Of a stretch of DNA of 26,055 bases, positions 8,239-16,200 are shown one piece after another. The notes beneath the pieces were generated by a model. That model made no database searches and was not told where the DNA came from. It saw nothing but the letters and a program-made list of their open reading frames with translations. Both the position numbers and the translations under genes were made by a program. The DNA comes from CAYYOS01 sp964473355 (GTDB lineage Bacteria > Pseudomonadota > Gammaproteobacteria > Burkholderiales > REEB80): the NCBI GenBank assembly GCA_964473355.1, contig CAYYOS010000013.1, positions 1-26,055 on the forward strand, read 5' to 3'. How positions within the stretch are numbered: position 1 is the first letter of the stretch; every line of letters begins with the position of its first letter.

Positions 8239-9265
8239 GGAATCTCTCGCGGATAATTTGTGCGGTCTCCAGATTACGTGCATCTGCCGTGGCGACCAGG
8301 TCCGCATAGGCCAGTAGCGGGGGCACGATTGGATAGCGCTTATCTAACCGTGGCGTATCAAATCCCCAGAATTTCTGTAGCACTTCGAGGTTTCCATGCT
8401 CGTCTTTAAGCGCTTGAACCTTTTTCGCCAAAGTCGGGAAATAAGTATTGCCATATATGGTTATAACCTGTGGCCGAAGGTGTTTGGTCAAAATAGCTGC
8501 CGCCGGCTCACCGCCTAACCATATATCCAGTGCTGTAAGATTTTCTCTTTTCCACCAGTCCGCACGGGCGACGTGATAGCGAACTGGCTTCAGGGTCGGG
8601 CGTAATTCGCGCACGTAACCTTCCGCCCATTTATCCATCAAACCCCGACGATTCTCAAAGATGCGGCCGCGCGCTTTAGTCACCCTTACGTAGTTAAGTC
8701 GTTTAAGGTCGTTAAAGACCCAATTCACCGTGCCAAGAGCCGCGCCCGCTGCAGTTGCGACCTCTCGATAGGGCGCATCAACTAGGTCAGGAATACATAA
8801 CAGCGCGAAGATAACCTTTAATCCCGTGGGTCGAAGGGCGCGCACACGCTTTTCGCGGAGTGGCAGCGCGCGCGGTTTACGGCCGATGACATAGATTAAG
8901 AGATTTGGCAGTCGCATGTAAATGTTACCCGCCGTATCAATAAATGGAATGTTAAGTGCCTTTAATCGTTCCGCCATCTGCTGCGTCACATACTCGGTTA
9001 TGAGTACGCCGGGCTTGCGGAAGCGCGCGAGTTGAGCAACGGCCTGTCCGAGGGTTGCGAGAGTGAGCGCCCGTTTTACTTCAACGATAAATTGCTTGCC
9101 GCCTGGGAGCTCAAAAATCGCATCCACCACGCCTTCCGCTAAAAGGGCGTGCTCCTGTACCACGGTAGCATGTATCGCGGTCGCCTCTGTAAATACCGCC
9201 AATGCCTGTAAGAGGATGGCTCCTTCGGGTGTTCGGTTGAGTTTAAAAGGGGCGCGTTTATTCAT
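8225..9265 (-). CDS. AbiEi-family type IV antitoxin / autorepressor-like protein
   Basis: 346 aa from ATG at 9263-9265. The frame runs further upstream, but that part contains the promoter, so this start is chosen. Residues about 40-120 look like a restriction-nuclease-type fold (VVDAIFEL, then FIVEVK and LGQAVAQL; possible D48, E62, K64), as in many AbiEi-like proteins. Residues about 147-200 form a winged helix (YREVATAAGAALGTVNWVF), and the C-terminal half (KPVRYHVARADWW..., YADLVATADARNLETAQIIR) matches the AbiEi C-terminal domain that neutralises the toxin. Known AbiEi proteins repress their own promoter by binding inverted repeats, and a fitting dyad lies at 9284-9317. It overlaps the toxin start by 14 bp. 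The antitoxin is intact although the toxin gene is interrupted. Confidence 0.82.
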   Translation of the reverse strand: MNKRAPFKLNRTPEGAILLQALAVFTEATAIHATVVQEHALLAEGVVDAIFELPGGKQFIVEVKRALTLATLGQAVAQLARFRKPGVLITEYVTQQMAERLKALNIPFIDTAGNIYMRLPNLLIYVIGRKPRALPLREKRVRALRPTGLKVIFALLCIPDLVDAPYREVATAAGAALGTVNWVFNDLKRLNYVRVTKARGRIFENRRGLMDKWAEGYVRELRPTLKPVRYHVARADWWKRENLTALDIWLGGEPAAAILTKHLRPQVITIYGNTYFPTLAKKVQALKDEHGNLEVLQKFWGFDTPRLDKRYPIVPPLLAYADLVATADARNLETAQIIRERFLDKT

Positions 9266-9283
9266 TACCGAATCCAAAACAAT

Positions 9284-9325
9284 GTTCAATAAATGATATT
9301 GTACACAATTTATGAACATAATCAA
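9284..9325 (-). promoter_or_regulatory. Promoter with 34-bp dyad operator for the AbiE-like operon
   Basis: On the - strand TTGATT (9325-9320) and TACAAT (9303-9298) are spaced by 16 bp, a good sigma70 promoter. A dyad at 9284-9317 with arms GTTCA-TAAAT and ATTTA-TTGAAC (one-base bulge) and an inner ATTGT-GT-ACAAT covers the -10 and spacer. This is the position expected for repression by an AbiEi-type winged-helix protein. The predicted leader to the ATG at 9265 is about 26 nt. Confidence 0.6.
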
Positions 9326-9348
9326 TTAGTGAACAAAGGGCTGGAAAT

Positions 9349-9445
9349 CGAAGGATCATTGGAGTTGGGTCTGGAAAAAGGTTATCTGCAAGAACCCCAA
9401 CTGCAGCGTTGGCGGAATCTTAAAGGCCGATATCGCGCGCCTTAA
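9349..9445 (+). repeat. Direct repeat copy 2: orphan 3' end of a thioredoxin-like gene
   Basis: Same 97-bp segment as 7288-7384. It still reads EGSLELGLEKGYLQEPQLQR and on to the stop in one frame. Of nine differences from copy 1, eight are synonymous and one changes Val to Gly, so the copies diverged while both were under coding selection. Nothing upstream of it continues the gene: the sequence changes abruptly at 9348. Confidence 0.9.
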
Positions 9446-9486
9446 TCGTTACTGCACTTTCAGTACGATTTATAGTCAACCAGTTG

Positions 9487-10266
9487 TTATTCAATGCGCA
9501 TGGTACGAAAGTATTGAGGAAGCTCCGTATCCAGTAATTTGTCGATAACTTTTGCATTCGGTTGTTGGGCCATGGGACGACGCGGATAAATGCGATCGTT
9601 TACCCAGTGCTTTGACCAGCCGTGAGTAGAGCGCACGCATTCGCGAGCAAACCCATCGATTGAATGGTTACGCTCAATCTGCAAGCACCCCGAGAGAAAT
9701 ACATCCACGTAGGACTGCACGATCGGCAGGGCTTTGCTCGGGCGCGCAATGTTGGCATCGCGGTTAACGTAAATCCAGAACTCCCCGTCAGGGACTACCG
9801 AGTTGTTCAACATAAGTATTCGGTTCGCGTCGATTTTGGCTCGACAATAGCCCTGCTCTCGACTATCCATACCTACGATCTCGGATTCGTCGAACATAGA
9901 AAAAAGCACGGCACTAATCCGCGACTTAGAATCAGCTAGCACTCCCAGGAAGGTTGTCCCCACGCCGATGTACGCCGCGCGGGCTATCCATGCTCGCCGG
10001 TAGCCCTCCACCCGAACGGGCATGGCAACACCCGCGTTGGGTGCCGTGCGGAGCCGCGACGCTTCCTCCATCAGGCTACCGTAGCCCACGATGTATTGTG
10101 GTTTTCCGGCTTCCGGCAGCGGATGGCATTTATCCGGCGTGGCCAGCGCACGGCTGGATTGTTCAACCGAAACCGCATCGCTCCACGCGGCAGAGTTCAC
10201 CAGCGCGATGGACACAAATATAACGCGCGCGGCCAGTTTGTTGAAAAACTGATCGTTTACTTTCAA
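9487..10266 (-). CDS. Exported gamma-glutamylcyclotransferase-like protein
   Basis: 259 aa with an N-terminal hydrophobic segment (about 10-28, ending in a plausible signal cleavage site near SAAWSDA). The GGCT-like fold is indicated by the substrate-loop motif YGSLM (62-66), VRVEGYRRAW, a glycine-rich TTFLGVL strand and MDSREQGYCR, where E137 would be the catalytic acid/base. Such enzymes release 5-oxoproline from gamma-glutamyl compounds; an extracytoplasmic location is unusual. The start is TTG (10264-10266) with GAGG 8 nt upstream, inside the end of the RhuM-Fic gene. The 4-bp gap suggests coupled translation with it. Confidence 0.75.
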   Translation of the reverse strand: MKVNDQFFNKLAARVIFVSIALVNSAAWSDAVSVEQSSRALATPDKCHPLPEAGKPQYIVGYGSLMEEASRLRTAPNAGVAMPVRVEGYRRAWIARAAYIGVGTTFLGVLADSKSRISAVLFSMFDESEIVGMDSREQGYCRAKIDANRILMLNNSVVPDGEFWIYVNRDANIARPSKALPIVQSYVDVFLSGCLQIERNHSIDGFARECVRSTHGWSKHWVNDRIYPRRPMAQQPNAKVIDKLLDTELPQYFRTMRIE

Positions 10267-10270
10267 ATCT

Positions 10271-11281
10271 TTAACCTCGAATTAAATTCATGATCAGATG
10301 AATCATCAATTGTTTTTGCATAGGATCGCTTTGCGCCACCAGCAGGGCGATCGCCGCCAACGCGTTGTCATTGATTTTTAGCTCGCCATCGGTTTTCAGA
10401 TGGTGCTGGTTGCGTTGCAAAAACCAAATAAACAAAAACGCACCAATGCGTTTATTACCATCCGAAAAAGGATGGTTCTTGATAACGAAATACAACAAAT
10501 GCGCGGCCTGTTCCTCGATGCTGGGATAAAGAAACTCCCCGCCAAAAGACTGCACGATATTGCCGAGAATGCCGGAAAAACTGTTATCCTTTTGGTTGCC
10601 GAACAACTCGGATGCTTCACCTTTGGCTATCAAATCGGCCTTGAGCGAAGCGATACCCTCAACCGCCTCATCAGGTTGGATTTCATAGCGTATCGTGGTC
10701 GCAAATTCGCCCAGCGGCAGCCGTTCACTGTCGAACTGATTAAGCAACACAAAGGTACGGGCGTAACCGGTAATCACGCTCAGTAACCCGCGTGCCTCCG
10801 GCAAGCTGGCCTGCTCAATCAGGTTTTTCTGGAACAGCGCCAGGGTACGCTCCAGCTGTTTGATGTTTTCCTGCTGTGTCTGCAAACGTTGCGTATTTAG
10901 TGCATAGCCTTGCACCAGATAGTTTTTTAGCGCGCGGTTCGCCCAGATACGGAATTGCGTGCCCTGTTTGGATTTGACTCGATACCCGACCGAAATGATG
11001 ACGTCTAGGTTGTAGTGCTCAATCTCACGCTTGACCTCACGCTTTCCCTCCTGACGAACTATAAGGAATTTCCTTATAGTTGCCGAAGACTCAAGCTCAC
11101 CCTCGGCAAACACATTGGTAATATGCTCGTTGATAGTCATGATATTTTTATCGAAAAGCTCCGACATTTGCTTTTGCGATAGCCAAACGGTTTCACCTTC
11201 CAGCCTGACTTCGACGGTCAACGAACCATCGGGGGGCTCGTAAATCACAACAGGGGCAGGAGAGTTTTCTTGAGTAATCAT
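10271..11281 (-). CDS. RhuM-family virulence protein fused to a Fic/Doc domain
   Basis: 336 aa from ATG with RBS GAGG. Residues about 20-125 are the RhuM domain (VRLEGETVWLSQKQMSELFD, then EIEHYNLDVIISVGYRVKS and FRIWANRALKNYL), thought to bind DNA. A short coiled segment (about 128-155, rich in Gln, Leu and Glu) follows. The C-terminal domain has an intact Fic motif HPFSDGNKR (270-278), the signature of Fic/Doc enzymes that attach AMP, or in Doc phosphate, to target proteins. No Fic-type inhibitory S/T-x-x-x-E-G/N helix is obvious. This RhuM-Fic fusion is a known family of unknown target. The gene carries a 25-bp palindrome internally, and a similar one lies upstream of the start. Confidence 0.88.
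   Translation of the reverse strand: MITQENSPAPVVIYEPPDGSLTVEVRLEGETVWLSQKQMSELFDKNIMTINEHITNVFAEGELESSATIRKFLIVRQEGKREVKREIEHYNLDVIISVGYRVKSKQGTQFRIWANRALKNYLVQGYALNTQRLQTQQENIKQLERTLALFQKNLIEQASLPEARGLLSVITGYARTFVLLNQFDSERLPLGEFATTIRYEIQPDEAVEGIASLKADLIAKGEASELFGNQKDNSFSGILGNIVQSFGGEFLYPSIEEQAAHLLYFVIKNHPFSDGNKRIGAFLFIWFLQRNQHHLKTDGELKINDNALAAIALLVAQSDPMQKQLMIHLIMNLIRG
11057..11081. repeat. 25-bp palindrome inside the RhuM-Fic coding region
   Basis: Arms AACTATAAGGAA and TTCCTTATAGTT flank one central base; only the centre is unpaired. In the gene it codes T-I-R-K-F-L-I-V. It matches the dyad upstream of the gene (11356-11380) at 21 of 25 positions. Confidence 0.75.
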
Positions 11282-11355
11282 GCCTAAACCTCATTAATCT
11301 TTGGGAGTGTTACCGTGGTTAGTGCATTTTGCAACGCACGGAACGAAACCTCGGG

Positions 11356-11380
11356 AACTATACGGAAATTCCGAATAGTT
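11356..11380. promoter_or_regulatory. 25-bp dyad upstream of RhuM-Fic, candidate operator
   Basis: Arms AACTATACGGAA and TTCCGAATAGTT around one central base, with one mismatched pair besides the centre. It lies 75-99 bp before the RhuM-Fic start codon. It resembles the palindrome within the gene (11057-11081). A pair of like sites in promoter and coding region is what repression by looping would need; binding by the RhuM domain itself is inference. Confidence 0.55.
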
Positions 11381-11590
11381 GAAAAAACGCCTATTTTCCC
11401 ACACTCTACATACCGTTGTCATTAAGCTTGCTAGAGGGATGGATGCTCACAAAAAAATTTCGGGCGATGAGACTAGCCAACTTCGCATATAATAAGGCCG
11501 CTGTTCAAAGACTCAAACCACATAACCCAATCATGCAGCAAGAACACAGCTATCGTAAATGCAAGACGCGACCCAAACCTTCTTCTCGGC
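11381..11590. other. Junction region upstream of the ubiG remnant, no convincing gene
   Basis: Frames here are short and resemble nothing I recognise. A perfect TATAAT is present on the + strand at 11488-11493, but no good -35 is found 16-18 bp before it. It might be the surviving ubiG-gph promoter or chance. The point where ubiG similarity begins (near 11591) marks the edge of the DNA that replaced the ubiG 5' end. Confidence 0.4.
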
Positions 11591-11774
11591 AGGTTACTGC
11601 GTGGCACGCATGATCTTGCCAAAATTCATCAAGCCTTCCGAGCTCAGGCGGTTTTGCCACGCCCCCGGGTTGGCCGTTAGCGAATTGCCGGGTATCGGCT
11701 ATCACTGGACTCCCAAAACATATTCACTTTCGCACAACCCCTACGTCAACTATATTCTTGCCTGCAGCGCATGA
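11591..11774 (+). pseudogene. ubiG: 3' remnant of ubiG (ubiquinone O-methyltransferase), truncated and frameshifted
   Basis: The C-terminus of UbiG is recognisable in two frames: LLRGTHDLAK (11594-11623) then, after one surplus A in AAAA (11621-11624), FIKPSELRRFC, GLAVSELPGIGY and NPYVNYILAC. These match the UbiG end (GTHDYAKFIKPSEL ... VNYLVHC type). The SAM-binding N-terminal two thirds are absent, so no methyltransferase can be made. Its TGA overlaps the gph ATG (ATGA), the normal ubiG-gph coupling, so this is the original locus. UbiG performs both O-methylations of ubiquinone synthesis, so another copy must exist elsewhere if the cell uses ubiquinone. Confidence 0.75.
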
Positions 11775-12418
11775 CGGCCGCGGTATTTTTCGATCTCGAC
11801 GGCACGCTCGCCGATACCGCCCCGGATCTCGCCGGCGCACTCAACACACTGCTCGCTCGCCATGGCCGTCCGCCGGTACCTTACGAGGAGGTGCGTAGTC
11901 TCGCGGCCTATGGCGCACAACGCCTGCTGCGTGCGGGTTTCGGGCTAAGCGCTGATCATCCCGGTTATGCGGCGCTGCGCGACGAGTATCTCAATCTTTA
12001 CGGTGAAGCAGTCTGCCGGCATAGCGCGCTCTTTCCCGGCATGGCTGAGGTTCTTGATGCCCTGCGCACGCGCAATATTCCTTGGGGCGTGGTCACCAAC
12101 AAGCACGCGCGCTTCACGATTCCGCTGCTGCAAAAACTCGGCCTTACCGAACATCTCGCCTGTACCATCAGCGGCGATAGCTGTGACAACGCCAAACCGC
12201 ATCCGGAGCCGTTATTATTGGCTGCAACACAATTAGGCGTGCGCGCGCAGGACTGCCTTTACGTCGGCGATACCATCAATGACCTGAAAGCTGCGGAAGC
12301 GGCCGGCATGCGCGTATTGATCGCCGGCTGGGGATATTTCGACGAAAACGAACCACGGGCCAACTGGAATCCCACCGCCTGGATCGAGAAACCGGTGGAA
12401 ATTCTTGATTTTCTTTGA
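11771..12418 (+). CDS. gph: Phosphoglycolate phosphatase, HAD superfamily
   Basis: 215 aa, the usual Gph length. HAD motif I FFDLDGTLADT with nucleophile and acid Asp near the N-terminus, motif II VVTNK, motif III Lys in AKPHPEP, and motif IV YVGDTINDLKAA are all present, with the C1 cap between motifs I and II. It hydrolyses 2-phosphoglycolate, formed in oxidative DNA repair or photorespiration-type metabolism. The gene follows the ubiG remnant with a 4-bp overlap. UbiG-Gph order is typical of beta- and gammaproteobacteria. Gph itself looks intact, but its original upstream expression context has been disturbed. Confidence 0.92.
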   Translation: MTAAVFFDLDGTLADTAPDLAGALNTLLARHGRPPVPYEEVRSLAAYGAQRLLRAGFGLSADHPGYAALRDEYLNLYGEAVCRHSALFPGMAEVLDALRTRNIPWGVVTNKHARFTIPLLQKLGLTEHLACTISGDSCDNAKPHPEPLLLAATQLGVRAQDCLYVGDTINDLKAAEAAGMRVLIAGWGYFDENEPRANWNPTAWIEKPVEILDFL

Positions 12419-12478
12419 TCGCCCTTGAACTGCCTGTAAGGTGTTTACGAACGCGGGTTCGATTCCAGTTAGCGAGTA

Positions 12479-13162
12479 TTAATCCCAGACGTTACCCTGG
12501 GTTTCTTCTCCGCGAATCAGCGCATACAATGCTTTGCCATCCATTAATTCGATATTTCTACCGGCGGCAAACGCCAGGGCCTCATTAGTAAATACTCCCG
12601 ACGTCACGACGAAACCACGGGCCGCTCCCTTGGCAGCCATCACCCCATACAGTTCACGCACCGTCGTCACGCCCACCTTGTAGGCTTTCCATTGCTTACA
12701 TTGCACCAAATAAGTCTCGCCTTCCTTTTTCAACACCAGATCGATTCCGCCGTCCGCACCGCTGCAGGTTTCCGTCACCATATAGCCCTTGCGCCGAAAG
12801 GCTTCACCCACCAAAACCTCAAACTCCTGCCAACTCATATCGTTGAGCCCACCCCGATCAGGGCTGGCTGCTATCTGCGCATGCAATGCCCGGCGCTTAT
12901 AGCGCCCATAAGCAGACGTCGCAGCGCCTAGCAAAAAGACGAACGGCAACAAATACTGGCCAACCGTGGCGAAGGTTTTGACGAAAGTCTGGCTGACAAA
13001 CGTACCCAGCTTGCCGGAATGCGCGACTACTGTCGCTTCGACATTAGCAACGCCGTTCAGCCAAAGATAGGTCACAAAAGCCAGCACGAGACCTACCCAC
13101 CACGGGAGTTTGCTGGAAATCTCGACCATGTTTTTAATGAGGTTTTGTTTTCTGCGGGCCAA
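12479..13162 (-). CDS. Membrane-anchored Mrr-like restriction endonuclease
   Basis: About 227 aa from TTG at 13160-13162, chosen because GAGGGGAG sits 5 nt upstream; an in-frame GTG at 13220-13222 overlapping hsdR is an alternative. Two hydrophobic segments (WWVGLVLAFVTYLWLNGV and VGQYLLPFVFLLGAA) precede a cytoplasmic Mrr_cat domain. The domain has MSWQEFEVLVGEAFRRKGY, then GADGGIDLVL and YLVQCKQWK, giving the PD-(D/E)xK variant D-x(n)-Q-x-K. C-terminal RGFVVTSGVFTNEALAFA is typical. Mrr-like nucleases cut modified or foreign DNA. It follows hsdR by 47 bp on the same strand, so it probably belongs to the defence operon. It could also be a nuclease of unknown target. Confidence 0.85.
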   Translation of the reverse strand: MARRKQNLIKNMVEISSKLPWWVGLVLAFVTYLWLNGVANVEATVVAHSGKLGTFVSQTFVKTFATVGQYLLPFVFLLGAATSAYGRYKRRALHAQIAASPDRGGLNDMSWQEFEVLVGEAFRRKGYMVTETCSGADGGIDLVLKKEGETYLVQCKQWKAYKVGVTTVRELYGVMAAKGAARGFVVTSGVFTNEALAFAAGRNIELMDGKALYALIRGEETQGNVWD

Positions 13163-13209
13163 ATCAACTCCCCTCAAGTAAGGTTCGGCCCGGAAGAACG
13201 AACGAAGCT

Positions 13210-16200
13210 TCAGGCCGCCCACTGCGCTGATAACAATGCCGCTTGCTCAAGCACCGTCTGCGTGGCTTTTTCCTGCTTGTCGGGTGGATATCCGTACTTG
13301 CGCAGAATGCGTTTGACGATCACGCGCAACTGGGCGCGCACGTTTTCGCGCATCGTCCAGTCAATGGTGACGTTGCGCTTTACGGTCTCCACCAGTTCCC
13401 GGGCTATATGCGCCAGCGTTGGCTCGCCGAGGACTTTGACCGCGCTGTCGTTTACTTCGAGCGCATCGTAAAAAGCCAGTTCGTCCTCGCTAAGGTTCAA
13501 CGCCACACCGCGCTCATTGGCAGCGCGCATATCTTTTGCCAACTGGATCAGCGCTTCTATTACCTGCGAAGTCTCGATGGCACGATTTTGATATTTGCGC
13601 ACAGCGATATCCAGAAGATCGGCGAAAGAGCGCCCCTGCACGACGTTGCGCTTCGAGCGCGTCCTGATCTCATTCTTAAGCAATTTCTGCAACAACTCTA
13701 CCGCGAGATTTCGCTGTGGCATGCCGCGCACATCCGCAAGAAATTCGTCCGACAATATGGAAATATCGGGCTTCTTGAGCCCGGCAGCGGCAAAAATATC
13801 CACTACTTCGTCGGAGGTCACGGCTTTCGAAACAATCTGTCGAATGGCATGTTCGAGTTCTTCGTCCGTCTTCTGTTCGCCCGGCGTGCTTTTGGCAAGC
13901 ACCGCTCGCACGGCCTGAAAAAATCCCACGTCGTCGCGGATCGTCAGCGCATCCTCGTGCGGGACCGCCAGCGCGAAGGCTTGGGACAACTGGGTCACCG
14001 CCTGAAGTAGCCGGGCCTTGCCTTCGTCCTGAGCAAGGATATGTTCCTGCGCGGCAGGCAAAACAGACAGGCGTTCGTGCGGGACGCCCGCAATCCATTT
14101 CGACCAGTCGAAACCGTGGAACAACCCGAGGCAGATTTCATATTTTTCCTGCATCACCGCGACCGCTTCTGCCTGATCGAGCGCCGTCTTGCCAGTGCCG
14201 CCGCTCTCGGTATAAATGGCCAATGCTTTTCGAAGTTCATCGGCAAGACCTAAATAATCCACAACCAGGCCGCCGGGCTTATCCTTAAATACGCGATTCA
14301 CGCGGGCAATCGCCTGCATTAACCCGTGGCCGCGCATGGGTTTATCTATGTACATAGTATGCAGACTCGGGGCGTCGAAACCGGTCAGCCACATGTCGCG
14401 CACGATGACGATCCGGAAGGGGTGCTTAGGTTCGCGGAAATTTAGCGCCATATCTTCACGCCGTTTTTTACTGCGAATGTGAGACTGCCATTCCATCGGG
14501 TCAGACGCTGAGCCGGTCATCACCACCTTCATGGCGCCGCGCGCGTCGTCTTCGTTGTGCCAATCCGGACGCAGCGCGGCAATTTCTCGATATAAGTCGA
14601 CACAGATGCGCCGGCTCATACACACCACCATCGCCTTGCCTTCTAGCGCGGCGAGGCGAGCCTCGAAATGTTCGACCAGATCGCGCGCGATCAGCTTGAT
14701 ACGATTCTGCGAACCAACCACGGCTTCGAGCTGTGCCCAGCGGCTCTTGAGTTTCTCTTTGCGCTCGACTTCCTCGCCCTCGGTCGCCTCCTCAAACTCA
14801 GAGTCGATAGTCGGTCGCTCGGCATCCTTCAATTCGAGCTTGGCGAGTCGGCTCTCGTAGTAGATTGGCACCGTCGCGCCATCCGTTACCGCCCGCTGGA
14901 TGTCATAAACGCTGATGTAATCGCCGAACACCGCGCGCGTGTTTGCATCGGTCTGCTCGATCGGCGTACCGGTGAATCCAATGAAAGAAGCATGCGGCAA
15001 CGCATCACGCATATGCCGCGCGAAGCCATCAATGAAGTCGTACTGACTGCGGTGCGCCTCGTCGGCAATGACAACAATATTACGTCGCTCAGAAAGCACC
15101 TCCATTTTTCCGCCTCTCGCGCTTGCGGGAGAGGACACCTCAGGGAAAAATTTCTGAATCGTCGTGAATACCACACCCCCGGATGCCACCCTCAATTTCT
15201 CGCGCAGATCGGCGCGGTCCGCCGCTTGCACCGGCGGCTGGCGCAGCAAATCACTGCATCGCGCGAAAGTAGCGAAAAGCTGTTCATCCAGATCATTACG
15301 GTCGGTGAGCACAACAACAGTAGGATTCTCCATGGCCGGATGCAGAATGACGCTTCCGGCATAAAATGCCATGGTCAAACTCTTGCCCGAACCCTGTGTG
15401 TGCCACACTACACCGACGCGTCGGTCGCCGATGTCGCCGCCAGGTTTGCTCCCCGCTTCATAGCGCCCCGCTGTTTGCACGGCTTTATGGGCGTGTGCCG
15501 CGCGTAGCGTTTCCTCCACTGCGACCTTCACCGCGTGGAACTGATGGTAGCCTGCCATTTTCTTGATCAGCTTGCCGTTACCTTCGTCCTCGAACACAAT
15601 AAAGTGCCGTATCAAATCGAGAAAACGGCGCTTTTCAAACACACCTTCCAACATCACTTGCAATTCGGCCAACTTGGCCGACGCGTCTTCGCGTCCTGTA
15701 ATCGTGCGCCATGGCTTGAACCATTCCTTGCCCGCACCTAAGCAGCCGATGCGCGCTTGTACGCCATCGGAAGCCAACAGCACCGCATTGGTGACGAACA
15801 GTGCAGGAATCTGTGCCTGATAAGTCTGGAGTTGCTGATATGCACTCCAGATATTCGCTTTCTTGTCTGCGGCGTTCTTAAGCTCAATCACCGCGAGTGG
15901 CAAACCATTCACAAACAACACTACATCCGGCCGGCGCGTATGCTGTCCCTCGGCCACACTGAATTGATTGACGGCAAGCCAATCATTATTATCAGGCGTA
16001 TCAAAGTCAATCACTCTCGCCTGTGCGCCAGCGATCGATCCATCCGCGCGACGAAATTCCACCGTCACTCCATCTACCAGCATCCGGTGCACAGTGCGGT
16101 TACGTTCCAGTAGCGATGGCGCATCGGCGCGTATCAGCTTACGGTAGGCATCCTCAAGCGCATCGGCAGGCAAGTCTGGATTGAGCGCAACGAGTGCTTG

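Noticed and set aside
9266..9325. Start of the AbiEi-like protein at 9325
   Set aside because: That codon is part of the TTGATT -35 element and the extension covers the -10 and operator; ATG at 9265 is downstream of the expected transcript start.
11416..11613. 65-codon + strand frame before gph
   Set aside because: No recognisable protein pattern; its end overlaps the ubiG remnant in the wrong frame.
12452..12470. tRNA 3' end or attachment-site remnant (CGCGGGTTCGATTCC) between gph and the Mrr-like gene
   Set aside because: Only the T-loop-like core fits; the flanking bases do not pair as a T-stem or acceptor, and no second copy was seen at the island's other side.
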